Part shown: piece by piece, positions 37,080 through 48,299 of the stretch
Numbering within the stretch: the first letter of the stretch is position 1
How the letters are laid out: every line of letters begins with the position of its first letter
Assembly: GCA_948099385.1 (NCBI GenBank)
Contig: CANUEZ040000014.1
Span: 3,286,001 to 3,350,000 of the forward strand
Direction of reading: 5' to 3'
DNA from: Fasciola hepatica
Lineage: Eukaryota; Platyhelminthes; Trematoda; Plagiorchiida; Fasciolidae
Length of the DNA: 64,000 bases
Made by a program: the position numbers and the translations under genes
Notes under the pieces: generated by a model
What the model was told of the DNA's origin: nothing
What the model saw: the letters and a program-made list of their open reading frames with translations, nothing else
Databases searched by the model: none

Positions 37080-38490
37080 CGAAGGTTGTCTCGTTGGATT
37101 CCATAAACCTACCTGCAATCACCTAACGGACGTGAGTATATTTAAGTGTTGACAGACAATCAAGGCATCACTGCTCTATCGTGGGTGAAGATGAAACACA
37201 ATTGTAAAGTGCGATAATGTTCCAATAACAGTCGATTCTCAGGGAGGATTCAGAATACGAGTGTTGATCTATGAATTAAAACCTAGTTATAAATGCTGAT
37301 CCGGATTCTGTGGTGATGTTCCCTGGGAGATTTTAAAGTATAATTCGGTTTTGGATAATATATTTAGTAATCTACTATACAGCCTGGTATCATAACTTTC
37401 ATTGAATTTATTAAAGGCAGAATTGCTTGATCATTTGGTGTAATGGTGCTGAATTTTCGGACATATACCTAGATAAAGAGAACTCGACATTAATGATTTC
37501 CGTAGAACATCTCGTAGCACTTTGTGTAATCTTTGCTAGTGCAGCCAGATTAATCATGTTTACAATCGAAATTTTCATTGATTGCCTATTGATCAGGAGG
37601 GAATGCTCCATACCGTTCGACTCATGTGAATATGACGGCGGATATCAACTGAAATCGTCATTTGCTTCATAAAATGTTGCACAAAACCTGTACTGATCAA
37701 GAGGGGTAATGATCATTTACGCCCAATGTTCTTGCTTTAGATAGACTTCGCGTTATTCAGTGAAACGGAGAGGCACCAAGCTAATCAAGCACATGTCCGA
37801 CTAGTTAGTGAGGACAACGATTGAACGATTGGAGATGATCGAACAGATGTTGGTTGCTTAGCTCATCCACTTGACAACAACAGTTGGAAACAAATTTGTG
37901 TATAACTACGGTCATAAGAATCACAATTATATGCACCATAAACAGTTCAGCATCTTAAGTAACACGTCGGTGTTATTGATTAACTCCCAACTTCTACTTT
38001 TAAGCAAACCTGATGAACAGGTAATTAGACTCACAGCGTTGTTACTTGAACAGAGCGCGTTTCCCTACCCTCGATGGTGGCTATGAAAGAAAACAGTAGT
38101 TATTTTCGGTATGGATTTATTGAGAAAATTCTTGTGGATATACTGTGGATCACAGAAAATAAATTTTAGCAAAGGTGAAGCAAAATTCCGAATAATGCAT
38201 TATGGGAATCGTTGCCGTCGCTGGATTATATTCTCAGAAATAAAACCGTATTGTTCTCGAAGACTCTAATTTGCACCTTAGGGAATTAGTTTTATTGTGG
38301 ATTTATAGATTGTTGGTATCCAAAAGCGCCTACTAAATTGTCTAGAGACAGTTGTTGGTGCAATCTCATAGATTAAAATAAAAGACAACAATCTTTCTGA
38401 AAAATGCGTTTTAAGAATCGTGGTTCTGAGCCAGTGGTGACACGATCATTACTGCAAACATCTACCAAGAAGCACACAGGACATCAGATA
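37080..38490. repeat. 1.4 kb interspersed repeat, copy 2
   Basis: Same orientation and nearly the same sequence as 1163-2570; small differences are scattered, with a denser cluster near 37178-37216. Weak similarity appears to continue leftwards: TGTCTACCTACACCAATGG here against TGTCTTAGATACACCATTGG at about 1119-1138, which lies in the CR1-like tail of copy 1. If real, the repeat and the LINE tail travelled together. One frame reads FGMDLLRKF and FSKGEAKFRIMHYGN near 38105-38205, again suggesting a protease-end scrap. Confidence 0.9.
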
Positions 38491-38499
38491 GATAGGCGT

Positions 38500-41400
38500 G
38501 ACAAGTGAAAGTCAGAAGAGTGGATTTGCATGAGTTATGGACTTTTTGAATGCTCAGTTCAGCAGAGAGCGAGGATATCAAAATCTATGCTCTTCAACTC
38601 TACCCTTAAGATGGGCTTCCCGAGGTTTTAGGCCCTCTGCAAAATTGAGTAAAATACAAATTGCGTGGTCTACTTATTGTTCGAATTTTACCAAACCTCG
38701 AGTGATAAATGAACTTTCATGCCAAACATTTTGTTGCTGAGAAGATCGAAAAGAGTTTTTTCCTTGTCTAAGCTTCCCACGCAGCAATTAATCTTACTTG
38801 AAGACACACTAAGTCATAAACTCACAAAGTGGTGTGGTGAACCATGGTCAGTTCAGAAAGAACTGTATTATTTCAAGTTTATCAAGTACTATATCTCGAA
38901 ACCATGGACAAATATTCTGAGGAGAAAAAAGCTGACAGCATTCTAAAGACCTTGAATCGTGCCTCTTCGGTAGGGACAAAATAAATAATTTTCATGCAAA
39001 AATTTGGTCTTATATATTTGCTCCTCAGGTGAAAAATTCATACCTCCTTCGGTTCCTAATTCTTCTTGCGTAGGCACGCATTTGATCGGATTTCCCCCAA
39101 TTTCATTCATATTACTCTCATCTCTTATCCTTTCCAAGTACGGTAAAGCCAAATGTAGACTTCATGGGGACCCATGGAAAGTTTTCAGAAATTTGCAGAT
39201 GACGTACTCCTCGGCTAATTTCCCGGGTCCCAATGAGTCATGTCGTTTACCATATTTCTTGCTAATCAAAAACATTTTACGGGATAGTATACTACATAAA
39301 TCTCAGTCCTTAATTCCTTTCGATCTTACTGGGAATAAGGTTATCTGCATAGTCCTGTAAACCCTATGAATGATTTAAATCGAATCATTCGTGAAGAGAA
39401 ACAACTTTGAAAACACTTGGAAATACTTTTTAATCACCGGCTGTTACTTTGTTTCCCAAGTAGGATCCATTGTGCAAATTTACATGATCTGGTTTCAAAG
39501 GGAAATATCTTACACTCAGTCTTCGTGAAGTCATTTTTCTTGGATTCGACAATCAAGCTAGCATGTGGTCAAGCGTAGAACGTTCTGGAATTTGACAGAG
39601 TTTATTTTCGTTTGTTTCACCTTACCCCGTTTTGGTTTAGGTACGTTCCTTTAAATATAACGCACAACTTCAGCAGTGAATCAAATTAACCGTTTCTTTC
39701 TTCAGACGGCCTTCCTTTAATGATGTAAATGGAGCCTAATGAATTACTCATAGCAACACTAAGTATATGGCTGCTCAGTTGTGCATAACCACTTGATCAT
39801 GAAGTTATGGACACCGTAAACGCTCACAATCCTAACCCCCAACGTCCACACAGATTGCTGATTATTAGGCGGACTGCGAAGGCATGGACATGAAAGTTAT
39901 TGATCAGGGAAACAGTATCTGTCACGCTCAGCTTGTCTTGTTTGGGACTCTTCGGCATCGGGACAAACTCTGATATCTGGTCAATATGTACGAAAATATA
40001 TGCCTGTTTTATAGTTTGTTCTCATGTGAACAGTGAAAGTAACTTTGTGTACAGTAACAATGAATCAATAGCGGTATAATCAGTGTCTCCCCGCTATATT
40101 TGTTGACAATTTTTCGCACCGCTCTTTATAGTTCATTGCATTAATTGCTTTCTAACGGTACATTTGTGTACAGTGAGGAAATCGCTGAAATGTTTATTCA
40201 CAACCTACAAGAGCAGTTCAAAAACGAGAGCTGCACCACTGTGTTTACATAAAGGCTCCAAATCAACAACTCATAATTGCCGAAATGGTTTGGGGCAACC
40301 GCACTTTACGTCAAGTTACTAACGGCGTGAGTCGTTTTACTCTCCCACCTGGAATCCTACGGTGGATACGATGAAGCTCATCATATGAAAAACTCCTGGT
40401 GGCTTGTAACAGTATTTACTACCGTAAATGGTTCCATTTCGTGACACTGAATAGTATTCGGGACGAAAAATGCAAACCCTCGAGAACAAAACTCTACCTG
40501 AGGCATGAACTTTAAAACATCTGCTCGGTGTGACCAACTATAATAACCTCAATTTGGGTAACATTTCGGAGAGAACAAAACGTTTCCCATGTTTACGTTC
40601 CCCTAATTCGACTGGGAAAGTGGTAATTATTCGATCTTTCTCCTTCATAACGTTTCACGAAGGAGAACAGGCCGGTGCATTAATCATTGTGCGGAACATC
40701 GCGTGTGGCAAAGTGTAAGGCGCAAGTGTTCAGCACGAGAAAACATTGGGAGCAAAGCAATTAACTTCGACTAACACCAGCCGTAAAACATTCCTAAAGT
40801 TAAGGTTACAAATCTAACAAATAGTAATCGTTTTTTTTCTCACCAGTTCAGTATACTTTTCACATTTATAAATGCGTTATAATAAATACCAGGAAAAATG
40901 CACACTACATTCCAAATTAAACTGTAACTAGGGAAATGGTTCAAAGAATATTGCTATACTCTCTCGTGACAACTGAAAGCAGCTCATGTCATCTCTTTCT
41001 TTTTGGTATTGGGAAAAATTGTTTCAGTCACATTTCCACTTGCTCATTATGGTCTGGAAATAGTTTGAACATCATACTTGAGTTCACTTAGAAAAGATGA
41101 ATATTACTCTATTTCATTCACTTCGCCATGGTTATGCAGATAGTACGTTGTGGCTCTGTCCAACCAACCAGTCACCCATTTTCTCCCATTGTGCCAAATA
41201 TCAGACAAGTAATGCACCATTTACTGAGGGAAGGATCACGGAAGCAGTCCGATTTTTGCTGCTACATGTTTTGTGTTGGTGAAACGTTTCCCCTAGTTAG
41301 GAGATCTGCCATTTACGGTTGGAACATATGTCAGTCAGCTTTTTATGTTAACCATTTCCTACTCTACAGGGTCCTTTGCATGCCTATCAGAGTGCGCTGA

Positions 41401-41810
41401 GTTCAGTACAACCAAATTTTATCAGTTATTCCGGAAAATCCTCATTTCCGTCCTGTGAAAACGAACGAAAATGTCAACTACAGAAATGTTCACTTTTGAA
41501 ATTTATTGGCCACCATACACGAGAAGAAACCCAACTAGAAAATCGGAAACATTGGCATTCAAAAATCATTGTATACGAGCACAGAAAAAGTAAACCCGTT
41601 ATCAGTAGCAAGATGTGGGTAGGTTTTCGATCAATTTAAAGACTCAGTGAATACCAGAGAATGTCTAACATGCACGGTACTCAACATGTCTTCGCCTTCA
41701 GCGGTTATATCCGTAGACAGCCCTCGTTAGACAACTTTGCATCTCTGTACAGTTCGGTCCGTTTCAGACCATTCGAAGCTGATCGAAAGAACTTGGCTCA
41801 TACGTATTCC
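38500..41810. other. no gene recognised
   Basis: AT-rich. A minus-strand frame at 38943-39160 contains YLERIRDESNMNEIGG and a GTATGA donor-like site, and 39004-39360 is open on the plus strand; the overlap makes both doubtful. 41097-41400 (+) is open but unrecognised. Confidence 0.45.
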
Positions 41811-41811
41811 A

Positions 41812-41812
<1 letters not shown>

Positions 41813-41851
<39 letters not shown>

Positions 41852-41857
41852 GTGCGC
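41813..41857. repeat. (TG)n microsatellite
   Basis: About 18 uninterrupted TG units, then CG-interrupted units to about 41857. Confidence 0.97.
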
Positions 41858-41869
41858 ATTTGTGTGCTA

Positions 41870-43950
41870 ACCTTTTATCTGTACGACGGGGATGCAAACT
41901 TAGGTTTCAAACAACCGCTTCTCCAATCTTGTCCCATATGGACACTTGAGTGAATTCGTCTAGCCAGCGAACATGGTGACAGGAACTGATCGCGTATATG
42001 GAAAATGGGAGAATCTTTCGGTGACACTTTAACCTTTGGAGAATTTCGTGGATATTTGAATAAGAAACTGTAAATGAAACACTCGTTCCTGAGTGTTTTT
42101 TGGGTAATGAATAAGCCGGTAATGACAGATTTTTGCGTCTCCGCTTTCGGAAACTCAGTATGATTGTTTTCTTTCGGAGCCCTTCAAACGAAAAAGAAAT
42201 TCACTGCTTCTCACTTGGTCAAACTGTTCTTTGATCCCAATATGAGAAGGTCTCGCAAATTTAAAGAACGCGTGATTCCCAAAGGATTCCACTTGTCACG
42301 GGGGAGTTATGTGAACTGACTTTCTGAATTCCTCGTGGCTTTGAAAGTATGGACACAGCGACAAAATTGATCAGTGACGCTGTGTTCATTTAAGAACCAG
42401 CTCTTTGCAAGCCCCAGAAACATCATCTTAAATTACTCTATCTGTACTTGATGCTTCTTGAGAATCAGATCAACGGAAGTTTCCTAACATCTTTTGGGGA
42501 ATTTTTGTAGACTTTGCTACTATTTTGTGTGACCTCTACCACCTTTGAAAAACCTACGCATTTTGGTTGTCCCGATCTATATAATTAATTTTATCTCTTC
42601 CTCAGCTGGTTAGACCTTTTGGAAAACAGTTTACCTTCTGAATTGCCACTTTGTGTTTTTTCAAGTCTGTTCTCATTTTAAATAGAGGCAAACAAAATAA
42701 AGGTGAACAGGTGAAGCAGATAAATATCCTTGATCAAACCTGCTATCACCATTGTCGATGAGTTCTTCTATGTAGCATTTAGTAAAAAAGAAAAAATGTC
42801 AATCAATCCAAACCCTCGCGGGATTTCCCTTTAAGCTACTCCGATAATGAACATGACAAAACTGGTAAAAAGTGGCAAACCGTAAGTAACTTCATATTTG
42901 AGCACGGAGCTAGATTTATTATATGCCATTAGGATAGTGATCGGTCGCATCTGAAACGTCTTCAACATATCCCGATCGAAATAGAAAACCTGTAAAATGT
43001 TTCCATTTTTTCTACTGGTGAGAAATCAAATTGAATTCAATAAAGCCCGGGAAACATGTTCAGTCTACACTACGATATAATCATGCAAATGGTATTTTAC
43101 TCCAGGTGTTTCTCCAACAGAGTTCAAGGTGATTTGTTTTGACAGCAACATTGACCACCTTCAAAAATTTACATGCAATCAAATTACGAGTGGTATTTAA
43201 GAATCCTATCTTTGCCGGCTTCTTTTTCAATTATGCCAACAAGTGATTCTGACCTGAGCGAGTAAAACAATCCTCTTCGATAAAAGCTTTCCGATTTCCG
43301 GGGTCTTCAGCAGAAACCGTTTCCAAGCGATGAAAAATCAAGCCAAGCATTCAAAAGGAGATTTACTGCCCATCTGCTCTGTCTTTTCTAAAAGCTGGAC
43401 ATTTGTGGCAACAGTGCCACAACTGCGGTAGCCATAATTCTACTCTCTGCTCACTTTTTGATTGACGTATGCGTATGGCGGGCTAGAGTGGAATAATTTT
43501 CAATTATGCATTTTGTAGCACCATGCTGTTTTCTTCTCAAAAGTGCTCTTAATTAATGACTCTGAATTTTCAATCTCCCAAACTAGTGTTTCAGTTCTTC
43601 AGTGCAAACAGCTAACGTTACTTCCACAGGAATAATAAGATTTTATTAGGATCTTTATGTCCGCTACCTCTTGCTTACCTGCCACTTTCAAGATGACCTT
43701 CAAATATGAGAACTAACGCTCTTTCAACTATTTTAAAAGGTGGTAATTAGAATATTTTTCTAGGTAAAGGTACTTGGCAAAAGTCAATCTGCATTTTTAG
43801 TACTTCAGATCGAGCCAATACATCACACGTACGGGGTCTTGCAAAAATGATAAAGTTAATCAACAGTCCAGGGTGTTCACAGGAATTCATAATAGCAGCA
43901 GTCAGGCTGATGACAACGCTTTAGTCTTACTGATCTCGTGTCTGTCTTGC
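41870..43950. other. no gene seen
   Basis: AT-rich spacer between the (TG)n tract and the 3' end of PLE-C. Confidence 0.5.
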
Positions 43951-43954
43951 TATC

Positions 43955-45820
43955 TTGCCGGCCTTTGGTCAGGGAAGAAGCAGTGCCTTAACAAACTGTT
44001 TTTGCAAACACAGGATTGATAGATGCCATCTGATTGCAGTCGCCTCCGCTGTGGATAGGGTTCGTTGTTTAACCCCTTTGGAGGGGCTTTGTGACACTCT
44101 ACAGTCAACAGTCAGTGCTTCTTCTTGTGTTGGCTGGTGCCCCGTATCGATCGCTTGGGCCAAGATCGCACTGGTTACGGTTTCGTGGATTCCTTTTGCT
44201 AACCAGTTAGAGCAGTGCTCTTGAACTGGCTCAGACAGACACCTAGTTGTTCTTCACATGCATTCCGCTCCCCAGGAACATGAATAAGAGTACACATAGA
44301 ATGAGGTCGAACGGTAGTCTGTCTTTGAGTCTCAATCGCAAGTACTGGCTGGTGCTGAATGAGATCATAAGTTTCACGGAGTTGAGTGTATTCGCTATGA
44401 CACACGATAGTCTACGGCTCAGGTTTCATACGTCACTTCTCCTTTGAATTCCTTGTTTATGTAAATGGGATTTTTTGGGACATTTGGGTATTCAGGTCGG
44501 GAGAAGATGTGAAAATGTTGTCGGAGGAAAAACTCTGGATACCAGCTTTCTCGTAATGCACTGTTGATCTTTTCTATCGCTTATGAGAATATTTTCTTGG
44601 GGCATATCTTGCAAGTTCTGGTAATAAGATATCGCACTAAATTTCGTTTCTACTGTACGGGTGCAGAACTTTGAAAATGGGTATACTGCCTCTTCCAGGT
44701 TGGTTTCTGATAGATAATCCACTCGATCTACCCATTCGAGCATCTTTTCAGCAGAACACCTAGGAAAGTTGGTGTATTATTTTTTTTGGTTCAATCGTGA
44801 ATTTTAGATTCGGGTGCAACTCTCTGAAAGCTTGTAGTAACTCATCCACACTATATTCGCAAGGCACTAAGCAAATGATACCATGGACGTATCTTTCGGG
44901 CATCGACAAGCAACAGACGGGTGGATTCAGCGTGTTGTTTTCAAGTTTCGCCATGAATATATCGGCAAGCCAAGGGGCAGACGGGGATCCCATTGCTCGG
45001 CTATCTTTCCGTCTGCAGATTTTACCGCCCAATTGGATCTGTAAGTTTGAAGCACGGATTCTCAAAAGTTCTTTGCAACTTTTCACAGGAATACCTATGC
45101 TGATTTCTTCGGCTGGAAAGTAATAGCAAATACAGTCTATCATTTCAGACAGGGGCACCTTTGTGAACAGTTGCGAAGCAGCTACAGAAAATGATTTTTT
45201 TTTTTTGAACTCAGGTTTGCACACGGAATTACTCCAACAGACTGGAAAATATCGCTAGAGAGAGGGGTGATAATTTTCGTCTTATCTTCTCGAGGAGCTC
45301 AATTAGTCGGCCTGGAAATTTGTGGTTGGGTGAGCCAGATACGTCCAGTATAGGTCGCAGTGGGAAGGTATTTTTGTGCGTTTCTGGTAGCCTGTAGAGT
45401 ATTGGAATTGTTGATATTACTAGTCTTATCTGTTGGATTGTGATCTTGTCGATCAAAATACTCGGTCCTAGCTTTTTAAGTACGGTGCGTGTTTTCAATG
45501 TTGCACGTTTCATCTTTCTAGTTAGTTAGTGTGAATTTTGTCAAGTCACTCCTCCTTATTCATGAGAGCGGTCCCAAATCCCTACCACGGAGAGTAATGA
45601 GGATCGCTTCTGGGTGATTTACGGCGAGAGCGCTTCTATTGGCTCTTTTGTTATTCAAACGCTGATTGCTATAATTGTTTCGTGTTGATTTCATCTGGTC
45701 GAAATTCGGCTCACTTATTGTGACCAAGTCATTTAGCTGATTAAAGAAGTTTTCCATTTGAACTTCTGCATCTAACTGGCGGTTTTTTCCTCGCGCCGCA
45801 AGATTTATCAACAAGTGAGA
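43955..45820 (-). pseudogene. nearly full-length Penelope-like element, RT plus GIY-YIG endonuclease (PLE-C)
   Basis: PLE proteins join a telomerase-related RT to a GIY-YIG endonuclease. In minus-strand order: an N-terminal part at 45814-45560; PILYRLPETHKNTFPLRPIL and SPNHKFPGRLIELLEKIRRK (about 45405-45270), the PLE YGLPKxHK...PLRPI block; motif A as LFTKVPLSEMIDCIC (about 45165); motif B as RAMGSPSAPWLADIFMAKLE (about 44990); motif C decayed to RYVHGIICL; LHPNLKFTIEPKK; then IYQKPTWKRQYTHFQSSAPV, KRNLVRYLITRTCKIC and YPNVPKNPIYINKEFKGE. The endonuclease follows at about 44300-44230: VYSYSCSWGAECM, stop, RTTRCLSEPVQEHCSNWLA. The C-terminal tail is DTGHQPTQ...TLSTAEATAIR...LCLQKQFVKALLLP (44130-43969). 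Stops and frameshifts occur throughout. It is close to full family length; the 5' and 3' repeats typical of PLEs were not located. Confidence 0.9.
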
Positions 45821-45829
45821 GAGCTTCTA

Positions 45830-47500
45830 GAGTAGTTTTGCCCTAAACAACAGAAGACAGATTTCCGACATACTTCTCCCGGTGGCTTGGGAATGTCCTA
45901 CCTGGTCTCTTTCATGTTACGTCGCACTGTAGACATTCCTGTTCAGCATAAACCTGTTTCAAGGTGATTTCCTTGATGTAAGTAAGTTGCTGAATTTCTT
46001 CATTCGCTGAAAGAGCACCAAGTATTGGAGAAAACTTAAACCATCCCTCTTTGCTCGTAGGTTTATTTGGTACATAACTTTGATAGAACCTTTACAGTAG
46101 CAGATCAAAAGAGATCGAAGATCTTTAAGAAATTGAGTAAGTCTAATTCAACAATCAATAAACCCCGTTCTTTGGTGAAACACAGACGCTCTTAGAAAAT
46201 GATTGAAAATAAATCCTAAAAAGGGTTTCGGTGAGTTTGATGAAAAATGAATGGGTTCAAACACTAAAAGGAGCCGGCCTCTATGAGATTCGAACATGCA
46301 AATATAGTTACGGCTCGCAGAAAGCTATTTGTGCCACAAGACTACGCACTACGCTTCAGAGATCTTCCAAACGAATCGTGCAGCTTACTCACGAAAGCAC
46401 CCTACAGATTCACCGTGCAATAATCATACTCACCTCACGGTGGAAAACCTTAGAAGCACCACATAGCTGTTTCACAGTCGCCATGAATCGTCAGCTACAG
46501 CAATTATCTACCGAGATCCTACTTGTACTCGAACACCAGATGAATGATTGTGAATCAAATAACTAACCACCGGATTATCTGTCCTGACTCTCAGCAATTC
46601 GCTCAACACTAACAGTACTTGATATGGCACCGGTCCTTCAGTGACATTTTAAGGATCACAACCTGATGGCTCTGAGAAGCTGCTGTTTTCTAACAAACAT
46701 AAACAAGGGAACACTGGTTCCTGGTGTTCAGTTATCAGCTAGGTATTAAATTTGAATAATATATTACTACAAAATCAATGAATCAATCGATAAGCAATTC
46801 TAGCTTCTTAACAGATTCCGCGGCTTCGTTTTTTATATGAAAGTTCATATTCAGCATTAGTCTTGCTTAACCTTTCTATGTCCAGCAATGAAGACATTGC
46901 AGAATCAAAAAGGTCATCAAACATAGCATCCAGTGTATGGATAATCCAAAGTAAATGCAGCAAGTAGCCGTATCAATGTTCGACAGAACGGATTCAGTGG
47001 GAGGTTTATTCTTTTCTGGAATTCATTGCCTAATGTGGTTTGTTTCAAGAGTACCATAGCGTTTATTTTGTCTTTTATTTCAGGGACCAGTTTAAAGGAT
47101 AGGATTCAGAAAACCTGTGAAACACGTACCCGATAACTGACAGTCACTCACATTGTGCAAAACATCTTTCGATCCGGCTTAAAAAGTGTCCTCGCTTTTT
47201 TTTGCACTTTCTTATCACTAATTCAGTTCCTTCGATCAGCTTGTACCAACGGATGAGCGTCAGAGATGAACTGAACAACGGGAACTACTAATCGAGCCAT
47301 GCACAGCGAAAACAACTGTGTTCCATCCGTCACGCATGCCTATTCATTAAAATGATGAAATACCTTTGGGATGATGATGAGCATCCACTGTTAGATTGTT
47401 AGGGGCATGTCTTAGTTAAAATTCCATCCACCAGCTGGCAGCTAAATTCATTCATAAGGGACTGTGCTGCAGAAGTTGTATACCCCATGGCCTCATAGGC
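45830..47500. other. no gene recognised; possible SINE scrap near 46280
   Basis: An open frame of 111 codons at 46231-46566 (+) has no known motif. Within it, GAGATTCGAACATGC read on the minus strand gives a B-box-like GTTCGAATCTC followed by a GC-rich stretch, as in tRNA-derived SINEs, but no A box is clear. Confidence 0.35.
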
Positions 47501-47503
47501 CTA

Positions 47504-47923
47504 CCGAACCATTAGGGTTAACCGGTAGCCGAGACCAAAACTTGGACTGGCGAACCACAAAAGTCCCCAAGAGGTCGGGCATAGTGATTGGTTGGGCCCA
47601 AGGGTATTGAGTCTATCAACAAAGGGACCAGCGGTGACAGCAGTTCGATTCTCTGAGGGGAAAAACATCTGTACCAATGGACCACCATCGCCACCATAAC
47701 CACCCGGACGATCGAAAATGGGCACTTTATAAGAACAGGCTTTCCACTGTTTGCAGTCTTTAGTCGGATTGAAGTTTATATTTTTCAGTAAGTCATTCCA
47801 AATTACTGTAATTCGATTGGTTTATTTTCTTCAAAGAACCCCATGCCATCTTCATCTACGTTTGTCAATTGACTGACAATACAAAATAATACACCGTTGC
47901 ACTGGCACTGTGGCTTTTGATAG
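47504..47923 (-). CDS. candidate coding exons of an unnamed gene
   Basis: Minus strand. A pyrimidine-rich acceptor (TTTATTCTCCTAATGTGCACAG) precedes an open frame from 47923: YQKPQCQCNGVLFCIVSQLT then NVDEDGMGFFEENKPIELQ, stopping at 47805-47803. In the next frame the sequence continues open as WNDLLKNINFNPTKDCKQWK, CSYKVPIFDRPGGYGGDGGP and FFPSENRTAVTAGPFVDRLN down to 47501. The join could be a very short intron (GTAATT to CTGCAAACAG, about 59 bases) or a frameshift. A strong acceptor, TTTTTCCCCTCAG, lies further on and opens an alternative frame with GPTNHYARPLGDFCGSPVQV. Codon composition looks protein-coding. The PGGYGGDGGPLV stretch faintly recalls the PGExGxPV segment before the catalytic domain of polypeptide GalNAc-transferases, but that is a guess. 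Confidence 0.38.
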
Positions 47924-48002
47924 CTGTGCACATTAGGAGAATAAACGGAATGATAAAATGATACTACGCGCAATAACAAGCTCAACTAACGACTGAAAAT
48001 TC

Positions 48003-48110
48003 CTAAGTCTTGTTCCATTTTAATTGGGAGTCTTTTCTGGACCTATAAAGAGGAGGGCGAGAATGTGGGTTCTGAAAGTTATTCTGTCGACTATCCGGGT
48101 TGGCATCCAT
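48003..48110 (-). CDS. candidate first exon or short ORF upstream of 47923
   Basis: Minus-strand ATG at 48110-48108 followed by 35 codons: MDANPDSRQNNFQNPHSRPP, then LYRSRKDSQLKWNKT and a stop. It is polar and basic, as in the cytoplasmic tail of a type II membrane protein, and lies 80 bases upstream of the acceptor at 47924. No good GT donor is visible between them, so the link is uncertain. The opposite strand is also open (48100-48294). Confidence 0.2.
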   Translation of the reverse strand: MDANPDSRQNNFQNPHSRPPLYRSRKDSQLKWNKT

Positions 48111-48299
48111 CAGTCTAGCTAACGTCAACGGTACACGATATTATAAAGCGATTTATGATGCAGGATCAAGAAGTAGATTATTGCTGAATACCGTAGTAAA
48201 CACGGTTTTATTTCGTTCATCAGGATTAACCAACAACGCACATGAAATGACTCCGAAGAGGGTTCGAGAATGGAATAATCGGTGGGCTATCTAGGCTGG

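Noticed and set aside
41661..41949. ORFs with VCVCVC run
   Set aside because: Created by the (TG)n microsatellite.
43955..44224. Plus-strand ORF of 89 codons
   Set aside because: Antisense to the C-terminal tail of PLE-C, which has clear family motifs on the minus strand.
44797..45123. Plus-strand ORF of 108 codons
   Set aside because: Antisense to the RT core of PLE-C.
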